In this document: one piece after another, positions 50,911-60,205 of the stretch
Layout: each line of letters begins with the position of its first letter
How positions within the stretch are numbered: the stretch's first letter is position 1
NCBI GenBank assembly: GCA_002305685.1
Contig: DBQB01000017.1
Span: 19,767-83,766 of the forward strand
DNA length: 64,000 nt
From: Ruminococcaceae bacterium UBA1405
GTDB lineage: Bacteria > Bacillota > Clostridia > Oscillospirales > Ruminococcaceae
Direction of reading: 5' to 3'
Translations under genes and position numbers: made by a program
Notes under the pieces: model-generated
What the model saw: the letters and a program-made list of their open reading frames with translations, nothing else
Told to the model about the DNA's origin: nothing
Database searches by the model: none

Positions 50911-51785
50911 ACCGTCTCCTCCGTTTCAGAATCTTCCCGATGCATCCGCAGCAGCGTGGAAAGGGTTTCCCGCATATGGCTGCGGTCGCAAATCATATCG
51001 GCAAAACCATGCTCCTCCAAAAACTCCGCCGACTGGAAGGTATCCGGCAGCCGCTGCCGGATGGTATCCTCGATCACCCTGCGCCCGGCAAACCCGATCA
51101 GCGCTTTGGGTTCTGCAATGATAATGTCTCCCAGGGAGGCAAAGCTGGCTGTCACTCCGCCGGTGGTGGGGTCGGTGAGCACCGTGATATACAGCAGTCC
51201 GCTGTCACTGTGTCTGGCCGCCGCACCGGAAGTTTTGGCCATCTGCAGCAGGGAAACCATTCCCTCCTGCATTCTGGCTCCGCCGGAAGCTGTAAACAGG
51301 ATGATGGGAAGCCGCTGTGCCGTGGCACGCTCAAAGGCGCGGGTGATCTTCTCCCCCACCACCGAGCCCATGGACGCCATCATAAAATGGGAATCCATAA
51401 TACCGATGACACATTTTTCCCCCATAATCTCCGCCTCTCCGGTCACCACCGCCTCGGTGAGGCCGGTGCTCTTGGAGAGAGCTTCCAGTTTGCGCTCATA
51501 TCCGTCAAACCCGATGGGGTTTTTGCTTCTCATGTCCCTATCATATTCATGAAAGGTGCCATTGTCAACTGTTATTTTGAGTCTTTCCGCCACCGTCATT
51601 CTGCCGTGATACTGGCAGTTGGGACAGACCATCTGATTTTCCCGAAACGTATCCATAAACGTCACCTGCTGGCAGCGGGGACATTTGAAAAGCAGATCGG
51701 AAGGGACCGACATTTTGGAAAAACCCTGCTGGGGTTCCTCACTGCCCATGCGGGCCTTCACCTTTTGAAACAAATCTTCCAGCAA
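50907..51785 (-). CDS. accD: Acetyl-CoA carboxylase carboxyltransferase subunit beta
   Basis: This 292-residue subunit has the N-terminal zinc ribbon (CPRCQQVTF and CPNCQYHG), FTASGGARMQEGMVSLLQMAK and the carboxyltransferase fold. It follows accC by 37 bp. Confidence 0.97.
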   Translation of the reverse strand: MLEDLFQKVKARMGSEEPQQGFSKMSVPSDLLFKCPRCQQVTFMDTFRENQMVCPNCQYHGRMTVAERLKITVDNGTFHEYDRDMRSKNPIGFDGYERKLEALSKSTGLTEAVVTGEAEIMGEKCVIGIMDSHFMMASMGSVVGEKITRAFERATAQRLPIILFTASGGARMQEGMVSLLQMAKTSGAAARHSDSGLLYITVLTDPTTGGVTASFASLGDIIIAEPKALIGFAGRRVIEDTIRQRLPDTFQSAEFLEEHGFADMICDRSHMRETLSTLLRMHREDSETEETV

Positions 51786-51822
51786 CGCCTTTCACCCTCC
51801 TCCTATCATTCAAAAATACCGC

Positions 51823-53190
<1,368 letters not shown>

Positions 53191-53203
53191 TAAAAGCCCT
53201 CCC

Positions 53204-53647
53204 TTATTCCGGCTTGTCTCCCAGCGCAAATGTCAGCTCTGCGGTAACCGCCTTTTTGCCGGTTTCCACGATGGTGGCAACGCCTTTGCCTACACCGATG
53301 GGGCCGCGGCTCTTGATGATCTCCACTTCCAGGCGCAGGGTGCATCCCGGCGTTACCTTGTTGCGGAATTTTACCTTATCCAGACCGCCGAAATAGGCGA
53401 TCCGGCCTTTGTTCTCCGGCAGGCACAGCGCGCAGACAGCGCCGGTCTGGGCCAGCATCTCCACCATCAACACGCCGGGCTGTACCGGTTCCTGGGGGAA
53501 GTGGCCTTTGAACCAGTATTCCTCACCGGTCAGATGTTTCAGCGCCACGGCGCGCACGCCGGGCTCCAGCTCAATCACCTCATCGATCAGCAGAAACGGA
53601 TCACGGTGAGGGATAATTTCCTTAATTTGTTCCAGATTCAGTGTCAT
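53204..53647 (-). CDS. fabZ: 3-hydroxyacyl-ACP dehydratase
   Basis: This 147-residue hot-dog-fold enzyme has the FabZ signature HRDPFLLIDEV and GHFPQEPVQPGVLMVEML with catalytic H49 and E63. It introduces the trans-2 double bond that would feed an enoyl reductase. It follows accB by 24 bp. Confidence 0.96.
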   Translation of the reverse strand: MTLNLEQIKEIIPHRDPFLLIDEVIELEPGVRAVALKHLTGEEYWFKGHFPQEPVQPGVLMVEMLAQTGAVCALCLPENKGRIAYFGGLDKVKFRNKVTPGCTLRLEVEIIKSRGPIGVGKGVATIVETGKKAVTAELTFALGDKPE

Positions 53648-53671
53648 ACCCTTATTCTCCTATATCCTATA

Positions 53672-54142
53672 TCAAACAATCCGCATAATAGGCTGACCGT
53701 ACTCCACCGGCTGGCCGTTGGAGACCAGTATCTCCTCCACCGTTCCGGTACACTCGCTCTGCACCTCGTTCATCAGCTTCATCGATTCAATGATGAACAG
53801 CACATCGCCGGTTTTTACCTGGCTGCCAACGCTGACATAGGGCGCTTTATCCGGGGAAGGGGCGCTGTAAAAGGTTCCGACGATGGGGGATTTCACCACC
53901 GTTCCTTTTACCACCGGCTCCGCCGCCTTCGCAGGCTCCGCCTTGGTCTCGGCAGCGCTCGCCACAGGCGCCATGGCGGGGGCGGCTATGGGAGGAGCAG
54001 CCAAAATGGTGGACTTCTCCGTTTTATGCCCTTCAATTTTCAGGCGGAAGTTATCTTCCTCCAGGATCAGCCCTCCAAGCTGATTGGCGGCTACCGCCTC
54101 CATCAGTTCTTTGATCTGTTCAAAGGTTAAATCCAACTTCAT
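53672..54142 (-). CDS. accB: Biotin carboxyl carrier protein of acetyl-CoA carboxylase
   Basis: This 156-residue protein has an N-terminal helix-rich part, an Ala/Pro linker of about 40 residues and the biotinyl domain, with biotin on K122 in ESMKLMNE. ATG 54142 follows AAAGGA at about 12 nt; the upstream frame is unsupported. It lies between fabF and fabZ. Confidence 0.95.
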   Translation of the reverse strand: MKLDLTFEQIKELMEAVAANQLGGLILEEDNFRLKIEGHKTEKSTILAAPPIAAPAMAPVASAAETKAEPAKAAEPVVKGTVVKSPIVGTFYSAPSPDKAPYVSVGSQVKTGDVLFIIESMKLMNEVQSECTGTVEEILVSNGQPVEYGQPIMRIV

Positions 54143-54227
54143 ATCTATCTCGATTCCTTTCCGCCGGCGCAGCAAAACGCTCCGCTGCACACCGCCGCTA
54201 CACATTGGTATTCCCTTTGGGGCTTGT

Positions 54228-55460
54228 CTACGCTTTCTTCAGGCACAGAGTGGCGTTATGGCCGCCAAAGCCCAGAGAATTGCTCAGAACATACTCCACC
54301 TGCACTTGACGCGCTCCCTCGGTGACGTAATCCAGATCGCACAGCGGATCGGGTACCTGATAACCGATGGTGGCCGGAATCACGCCGTCGCGCAGGGTCA
54401 GGGCACAGAGACCGGCTTCCACCGCTCCAGCCGCACCCAAAAGGTGTCCGGTCATCGACTTGGTGGAGCTGACCGCCGTATGGTAGGCGTGCTCGCCCAG
54501 CGCCAGCTTGATGGCCCGGGTCTCAAACTCGTCGTTGAGGGCGGTACTGGTACCGTGGGCGTTGATGTATCCCACCTGTTCCGGAACAATACCGGCCTCC
54601 TGCATGGCAAACTCCATGGCCTTTGCGGCGCCCAGTCCTTCAGGATCAGGGCTGGTGATATGGTAAGCGTCCCCGGTGGCGCCATAACCCACCAGCTCGG
54701 CATAGATCTTAGCACCGCGGCTGACGGCGTGCTCATACTCCTCCAGCACCAATATACCCGCGCCTTCTCCCAGAACAAAGCCGTGACGTTCCTTATCAAA
54801 GGGGATGGAAGCGCGGTCAGGATCGCTGCCTACCGACAAAGCTCCCATGTTCTGGAACCCGGCCATGGCAAACTCCGCCACCGATGCCTCGGTGCCGCCG
54901 GTGACAGCCGCATCCAGATATCCGTGTTTGATGGCGCGGAACGCCTCGCCGATGGCATGAGCGCCGGAAGCGCAGGCAGTCACGGTGCAGAAGTTGGCAC
55001 CCTTGAATTTATACTCCATGGACACCATTCCAGCAGCCATGTTGGAGATAATCATGGGGATAAAGAATACCGACACCTTGCCGGGGCCTTTCTCCATATA
55101 TTTGGTATGCTCCTGGTGGATGGTGTTAAATCCTCCGATTCCGCTTCCGATGATCACGCCCACCCGAAACGGGTCCAGATCCTCAAACCGGGTGCCCACA
55201 TCCTCCATGGCCATATGGGACGCGGCCATGGCCAGCTGGCAGAAACGGTCCATCCGCCGGGCTTCCTTGCGGTTGATGCCGAAATCCTGGGGGTCAAATC
55301 CTTTCAGCTCCGCAGCAATCTCCACGCCCAGAGCAGTGGAGTCAAAGGAACTGATCTTTGCAAATCCATGACGGCCTGCTTTTATGGCGTCCCAGGTGGA
55401 ATCCGTCGAAAGCCCCACCGGGGTGACTGCGCCCAGACCGGTAATTACCACTCGTCTCAT
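54228..55460 (-). CDS. fabF: 3-oxoacyl-ACP synthase II
   Basis: This 410-residue condensing enzyme has catalytic C163 (ACASGAHAI) and the His residues in INAHGTSTALND and SMTGHLLGAAGAVE. The ATG at 55460 follows CAGGAG by 7 nt, making MRRVVITGLGAVTPVG. It extends acyl chains by malonyl-ACP condensation. Confidence 0.97.
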   Translation of the reverse strand: MRRVVITGLGAVTPVGLSTDSTWDAIKAGRHGFAKISSFDSTALGVEIAAELKGFDPQDFGINRKEARRMDRFCQLAMAASHMAMEDVGTRFEDLDPFRVGVIIGSGIGGFNTIHQEHTKYMEKGPGKVSVFFIPMIISNMAAGMVSMEYKFKGANFCTVTACASGAHAIGEAFRAIKHGYLDAAVTGGTEASVAEFAMAGFQNMGALSVGSDPDRASIPFDKERHGFVLGEGAGILVLEEYEHAVSRGAKIYAELVGYGATGDAYHITSPDPEGLGAAKAMEFAMQEAGIVPEQVGYINAHGTSTALNDEFETRAIKLALGEHAYHTAVSSTKSMTGHLLGAAGAVEAGLCALTLRDGVIPATIGYQVPDPLCDLDYVTEGARQVQVEYVLSNSLGFGGHNATLCLKKA

Positions 55461-55518
55461 CTTCACGCTCCTGTTCTCCCCCAACGGGAAAACGTTCTCC
55501 TTTCCTTACCCAAAAAAC

Positions 55519-56262
55519 TTACATGGAAATACAGCCGTCGATCTCCAGAACCTGTCCGGAAATGTAGGATGCATCGTCGGAGGCGAGGAACGCCACCGCA
55601 TTGGCAATATCCTCCGGCTCGCCGAAACGCTTGAGCGCCACAGCGCCCAGCATGGTCTCTTTTACCTTGTCGGGAAGCACGTCGGTCATCTTGGAATGGA
55701 TAAATCCAGGAGCCACCGCGTTGACGGTGATGTTGCGCGCTCCCAGCTCCTTGGCCGCAGTCTTGGTCATGCCGATGATACCCGCTTTGGAAGCGGAATA
55801 GTTGGCCTGTCCGGGATTTCCATAAAGTCCCACCACCGAGCTAACATTGATAATCCGTCCGCTTCTCTGGCGGATCATCACGCCGCTGGCATGACGCATC
55901 ATATTAAAGACGCTTTTCAGGTTGACATTGATCACCGCATCGAACTGATCCTCGCTCATTCTGGGCAGCAGACCGTCTTTGGTGATGCCGGCGTTGTTGA
56001 CCAGCACATCCAGCGATCCGAAATCCTCCACCACCGCTTTGACCATCTGCTGGCACAGATCAAATTTGGAGACGTCCGCCACGTAGCATTTGGCCTTGAC
56101 CCCAAACGCTTCGCACTGGGCGGCCACCTGCACGCCGTCGGTATCGGCCAGCTGCTGGTTGTAACAGTTGATGGCAATATTCATCCCCGCTTTGGCCAGA
56201 CGTACCGCAATGGCCGCCCCGATGCCCTGGGAAGCTCCTGTAATCAGTGCTGTTTTACTCAA
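55519..56262 (-). CDS. fabG: 3-oxoacyl-ACP reductase
   Basis: This protein of about 247 residues reduces beta-ketoacyl-ACP with NADPH. It has TGASQGIG, NNAG and the active-site triad in NVSSVVGLYGNPGQANYSASK. The start is either TTG at 56260-56262 (spacing 9 nt) or GTG at 56271; I use the first because it gives the common short N-terminus SKTALITG. It sits between fabH and fabF. Confidence 0.93.
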   Translation of the reverse strand: MSKTALITGASQGIGAAIAVRLAKAGMNIAINCYNQQLADTDGVQVAAQCEAFGVKAKCYVADVSKFDLCQQMVKAVVEDFGSLDVLVNNAGITKDGLLPRMSEDQFDAVINVNLKSVFNMMRHASGVMIRQRSGRIINVSSVVGLYGNPGQANYSASKAGIIGMTKTAAKELGARNITVNAVAPGFIHSKMTDVLPDKVKETMLGAVALKRFGEPEDIANAVAFLASDDASYISGQVLEIDGCISM

Positions 56263-56304
56263 TGAAAACACCCTTTCCTTTTTGTATCTATCTATTCTGT
56301 GTAC

Positions 56305-57306
56305 TTACCACTCAAACACAATGCCGGCGTAGGTGAGTCCGCCGCCAAATCCCATCACGGCCACCTTGTCTCCCCGCCTGAGCATTCCCTTCCCGTTCAT
56401 CTCGTCCAGCGCGATGGCGATGGAAGCGCTTCCGGTATTGCCGTATTTCTCCAGATTCAGGAATACCTTTTCCCGATCCAGTCCCGGCAGATTTTTCAGT
56501 CCGGTGTCCACAATGCGGTAGTTGGCCTGATGAGGCACCACATGATCCAGCTGTTCCACCGAAATTCCCAGCTTCTCGCAACAGGTCTTTACCATCTCGG
56601 GGAATACGCGGGTGGAAAAGCGGTACACCTCACGTCCATCCATATACAGGAATTTTTCCCGTACTTCCGGGAACTCAAAATACGCTTTTCGCTTCTCCGG
56701 GTCCCCAAAGGGGCTCTCATGGCGGGGATACTTTACGTTGAGGGCGCCGCCGGAAGCACCATCGGCTCCGCCGGTAAAGGCATACAGCGCATCCTCTTTC
56801 CGGCGCACCACGCAGGCGCCGGCGCCGTCTCCCAAAAGTACGCACACACTGCGGTCGGTGAAATCCACCATCTGGGAAAGCCGCTCGGTGGATACCAGCA
56901 GCACTGTTTTCACATCCTCGTCAGCGGCAAGATACCGGCGGGCGGTATCCAGTCCATGAACAAAACCGGAGCAGGCGGAATTCAGATCGATGCACATGGC
57001 GTTGACCGCGCCCAGCTCCCGCTGAATCATACAGGCCATGGACGGGGTCATATAATCCGGCGTGCAGCAGGATACCAAAATCAGATCCACATCCTCCACA
57101 GCAACGCCGCCGCTCTCCAGCGCCTTTTTGCCGGCCTGGGCTCCCATATACCAGGTGGGTTCCCCGTTGGCGATATGGCGGCTCTGGATTCCGGTGCGGG
57201 TGCGGATCCACTCGTCAGAGGTATCCACATATTTGACAAACGCTTCATTGGGAATACAATCCTCCGGAAGATAGCTGCCGGTGGATACAATGGTAATTCC
57301 TCTCAA
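56305..57306 (-). CDS. fabH: 3-oxoacyl-ACP synthase III
   Basis: This 333-residue enzyme starts fatty-acid synthesis by condensing acyl-CoA with malonyl-ACP. Catalytic residues: C112 (NSACSGFVHGLD), the His in VPHQANYRI and Asn in YGNTGSASI. It is the first gene of the fab-acc operon, 280 nt downstream of a good promoter. Confidence 0.97.
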   Translation of the reverse strand: MRGITIVSTGSYLPEDCIPNEAFVKYVDTSDEWIRTRTGIQSRHIANGEPTWYMGAQAGKKALESGGVAVEDVDLILVSCCTPDYMTPSMACMIQRELGAVNAMCIDLNSACSGFVHGLDTARRYLAADEDVKTVLLVSTERLSQMVDFTDRSVCVLLGDGAGACVVRRKEDALYAFTGGADGASGGALNVKYPRHESPFGDPEKRKAYFEFPEVREKFLYMDGREVYRFSTRVFPEMVKTCCEKLGISVEQLDHVVPHQANYRIVDTGLKNLPGLDREKVFLNLEKYGNTGSASIAIALDEMNGKGMLRRGDKVAVMGFGGGLTYAGIVFEW

Positions 57307-57374
57307 AATAAAACCTCCCTTTGGATAAGAATCCTATCAAAACGTATGGTTCAGCGGGATACTGCAAAACTGCA

Positions 57375-57403
57375 AAAAAGATGGGCTTTGCCATCGGCAA
57401 AGC
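57375..57403 (-). terminator. Attenuator-like hairpin in the fabH leader
   Basis: On the minus strand an 8-bp stem GCTTTGCC/GGCAAAGC (plus 57385-57392 with 57396-57403, 3-nt loop) is followed after 4 nt by TTTTTT (plus 57375-57380). It lies 69-97 nt before the fabH start, inside the leader, so it may terminate transcription early. Confidence 0.55.
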
Positions 57404-57424
57404 AAAACACGCCGTTTCTCACCC

Positions 57425-57439
57425 TTTGCGAAACGCAAA
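57425..57439 (-). promoter_or_regulatory. Small hairpin in the fabH leader
   Basis: A 6-bp stem TTTGCG/CGCAAA (57425-57430 with 57434-57439), 3-nt loop, lies between the large inverted repeat and the attenuator-like hairpin. Confidence 0.4.
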
Positions 57440-57447
57440 AGATACGC

Positions 57448-57509
57448 AAAACTTCATGCGCCGCAGCTTTCGCCCGTGTCTGTGGTGATCGAATGGCGCA
57501 TGAAGTTTT
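57448..57509 (-). promoter_or_regulatory. Perfect 15-bp inverted repeat in the fabH leader
   Basis: Arms 57448-57462 and 57495-57509 are exact complements (AAAACTTCATGCGCC and its reverse), with a 32-nt loop. It begins about 80 nt after the predicted fabH transcription start and has no T-tract. Its strength and place suggest an RNA structure that could work with the attenuator-like hairpin. Confidence 0.6.
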
Positions 57510-57520
57510 ATCAGGAACAA

Positions 57521-57549
57521 TTGCAATATCTCCCATTTTCTGCTATACT
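57521..57549 (+). promoter_or_regulatory. Promoter of fabD
   Basis: TTGCAA (57521-57526) and TATACT (57544-57549) with 17-bp spacing; start near 57556, giving a leader of about 209 nt. Confidence 0.7.
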
Positions 57550-57593
57550 ACTGAACAGCGGAAATGTAACAGTCGTTATTTTCCAACATTACA

Positions 57594-57622
57594 ATTTTAT
57601 GGTTTGAAGCGGCTTTTGTCAA
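57594..57622 (-). promoter_or_regulatory. Promoter of the fabH-acc-acpP operon
   Basis: On the minus strand a perfect TTGACA (plus 57617-57622) and TAAAAT (plus 57594-57599) with 17-bp spacing. The start near 57587 lies to the right of the fabD start, so the two transcripts face each other and overlap by about 30 nt. Confidence 0.75.
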
Positions 57623-57764
57623 TATGTTTTTGTCGGATGCTGCTGCAGATCCCTATTTTTACCAAATTTCAAAAGCCTCGCAGAGGGTTTGTGTGAAAAA
57701 AGCATCTCACACAAGGAGCGGGAAGGCAAACTGCCTTCCCTGTTTCCCGGAAAGGAAGATTATT

Positions 57765-58688
57765 ATGGCCAATCTTGCATTTCTCTTTAGTGGACAAGGT
57801 TCCCAGTATCCCGGCATGGGCAAAGAGCTGTATCAGCAGTTCCCTCAGGTGCGCCAGATTTATGAGCAGGCGTCGGATGTGTTCGGTTTCGACGTCGCCG
57901 CCACCTCCTTTGAAGGGGATGAGGCAACCCTTGCCCAGACGGTTGTCTCCCAGCCGGTGATCTTTACCCATTCTCTGGCAGCCTTTACGGTGGTTTCCAG
58001 CGAGCTTTGCACCCCCTGGTGTGTTGCCGGTCATTCCCTGGGCGAATATGCCGCAATGACGGCAGCGGGCGTTTTCTCCCGGGAGGACGGCTTCCAGGTC
58101 ATCAAAGCCCGTGCGAAAGCCATGCAGCAGGCCTCCGAGGAGAGCGATGGGGCTATGTACGCCATCATCGGCAGCGACAATGAGACCATCCGTAAAGCCT
58201 GCGACGCGGTGGAGGGTTACGTCACCCCCGTCAACTACAATTCCCTGGTTCAGACCGTCATCGCCGGAGAATCCGCCGCTGCGGGCGCGGCGGCAGAGCT
58301 GCTCTCCCAGCAGGGAGCCAGAGCGGTGAAACTGGCGGTGAGCTGCGCCTTCCATTCTAAGCTGATGAGCGGTGCGGCCCAGCAGTTCCGGGAAACTGTG
58401 GCGTCGGTTGCTTTCCACACCCCCGCCATCCCCTTCTATTCCAACCTGGACGGCAAGAGATGCGAGAGCATCACCCCTGATTATCTTGCCGCCCATCTCA
58501 CCTCGCCAGTACAGTTTGTCCGGGAGCTTCAGACCATGGCCGCCGACGGAGCGGACGGTTTCCTGGAGGTAGGCCCCAACAAGGTGCTCAGCGGTCTGGT
58601 GAAAAAGACCCTCAAAGGGATGCCTTGCCAGAACGTGGAGGATCTCAAGACACTGGAAAAGGCAGCGGCCATGCTGCAAAAGCTGTAA
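57765..58688 (+). CDS. fabD: Malonyl-CoA-ACP transacylase
   Basis: This 307-residue enzyme loads malonyl onto ACP. It has LFSGQGSQYPGMGKELY at the N-terminus, the active Ser S91 in VAGHSLGEYAA and the His in SCAFHSKLM. The ATG at 57765 follows AAAGGA by 8 nt; the 47 codons upstream have no such site. It is transcribed away from the other fab genes and toward aroE. Confidence 0.96.
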   Translation: MANLAFLFSGQGSQYPGMGKELYQQFPQVRQIYEQASDVFGFDVAATSFEGDEATLAQTVVSQPVIFTHSLAAFTVVSSELCTPWCVAGHSLGEYAAMTAAGVFSREDGFQVIKARAKAMQQASEESDGAMYAIIGSDNETIRKACDAVEGYVTPVNYNSLVQTVIAGESAAAGAAAELLSQQGARAVKLAVSCAFHSKLMSGAAQQFRETVASVAFHTPAIPFYSNLDGKRCESITPDYLAAHLTSPVQFVRELQTMAADGADGFLEVGPNKVLSGLVKKTLKGMPCQNVEDLKTLEKAAAMLQKL

Positions 58689-58733
58689 CATCTTTTCAAA
58701 AATTCATTTCATAGCCGAAAGGAGGGGATTTTT

Positions 58734-59636
58734 ATGTGCGATCAACGTCAACGTTCCTTCGCGTTGCTGGGGTTTCCGCTGGGACACACCATGTCTCCGC
58801 CCATCCATCAGCGTCTCTTTGCTCTTTCCGGAAAATCCGGAAGTTATAACCTCTTTGAACTGCCGCTGGAACAGCTGGAAAGTCGTATTCCAGAACTTTT
58901 TGCCTGTACCGGCTTTAACATCACCATCCCCCACAAACTCAACATCATCCCCTATCTGGATCTCCTGAGCCCCACTGCCCAGCGGTACGGTTCGGTCAAC
59001 ACGGTGCTGTGCGACGACGGCGCCGGCAAAAGCGTGGGATACAATACCGATGTGGACGGATTTCTTCGCTCGGTGGAGACGTTGGGCGCAGATCTCTCCC
59101 GCCCGGTGATGGTAGTGGGCGCGGGAGGAGCGGGCCGGATGTTTGCCATTGAGTCCGCCCTGCACGGGGCCGCTGTAACATTGGCGGTGCGCACCGTCAA
59201 GCCGCAGACCGAAAAGCTGCGGGAGGATATCCTTTCCGCCGTTCCCGGCGCGCAGGTGACCATCACCACCCTGGACCGGCTGCCTGATACCAACTTTGAG
59301 CTTCTGGTCAACGCCACCCCTGTGGGAATGTACCCCCATCCCGGCGTTTCCCCGGTTCCCGCCTCCTTCTTACGGCAGGTGCGGTGCGTCTTTGACGCGG
59401 TATACAATCCCACCGAAACCCAGTTTCTCCTGGACGCCCAGGCGGCAGGCTGCAAAGCGGTGGGAGGAATGTCCATGCTGGTATGGCAGGCGGTGGTGGC
59501 TCATGAGATCTGGGACCACGTCCATTACACCCCCGAGCAGATCGGCGGCATCATACAGGAGATGACCCGGATCGTAGACGAAAAGTTTGGCGTCCCAGCC
59601 CGGCAGAACCCTGACGGAAGGACGGATACACTATGA
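58734..59636 (+). CDS. aroE: Shikimate dehydrogenase
   Basis: This 300-residue NADPH enzyme reduces 3-dehydroshikimate. It has GFPLGHTMSPPIHQ near residue 13, GFNITIPHK with the catalytic Lys, and the nucleotide motif VVGAGGAGRM. The ATG follows AAAGGAGG. It is 45 bp after fabD and overlaps aroK by 4 bp. Confidence 0.96.
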   Translation: MCDQRQRSFALLGFPLGHTMSPPIHQRLFALSGKSGSYNLFELPLEQLESRIPELFACTGFNITIPHKLNIIPYLDLLSPTAQRYGSVNTVLCDDGAGKSVGYNTDVDGFLRSVETLGADLSRPVMVVGAGGAGRMFAIESALHGAAVTLAVRTVKPQTEKLREDILSAVPGAQVTITTLDRLPDTNFELLVNATPVGMYPHPGVSPVPASFLRQVRCVFDAVYNPTETQFLLDAQAAGCKAVGGMSMLVWQAVVAHEIWDHVHYTPEQIGGIIQEMTRIVDEKFGVPARQNPDGRTDTL

Positions 59637-60148
59637 AAAACGCTTTTGTGCTCTGCGGCTTCATGGGCTGCGGAAAAACCACCCTGGGGAGGCAGGCCGC
59701 GAGCCAGCTGCAGATGGAGTATCTGGATGCAGACGAATATATCCAGCAGCAGGCCGGCATCACCATCCCGGAAATCTTTGCACGCTTCGGGGAAGGGCAT
59801 TTCCGCCAGCTGGAACATGAGGCGATGGCAGAGCTTTCCAAGCGAGGCCCTATCCTCATTGCTTCCGGCGGCGGGGCGCTGACCTATCCCCGCAATGTAC
59901 AGGTGGTGCGGGAAAACGCATATATCCTTTATATTGATGTAGATTTCTCCATCTGCTATGAAAGGATTGCCGGGGATACCAACCGTCCTCTGGTAATGTC
60001 CAACTCCCGCCAGTCGTTACAGCAGCTGTACCATACCCGGGACGCTCTGTACCGCAGCTGTGCCGATGCTGTGATCTCCAACAATACCACCCCTGACGCC
60101 GGTGTTCAGGCGCTGTGCGATTTTATCCGGCGGCATACCACCCCATAA
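59633..60148 (+). CDS. aroK: Shikimate kinase
   Basis: This 171-residue kinase phosphorylates shikimate with ATP. The P-loop GFMGCGKTT is at residues 9-17, with DADEYI and SGGGALTY for shikimate binding and the LID Arg in TNRPLV. Its ATG overlaps the aroE stop (ATGA), showing translational coupling. Confidence 0.95.
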   Translation: MKNAFVLCGFMGCGKTTLGRQAASQLQMEYLDADEYIQQQAGITIPEIFARFGEGHFRQLEHEAMAELSKRGPILIASGGGALTYPRNVQVVRENAYILYIDVDFSICYERIAGDTNRPLVMSNSRQSLQQLYHTRDALYRSCADAVISNNTTPDAGVQALCDFIRRHTTP

Positions 60149-60205
60149 CGGGCAGCTCTCTGGCATCCTCCAAGCGATCAAAAAAAGAAAGTGTGGTGTT
60201 TTTCA

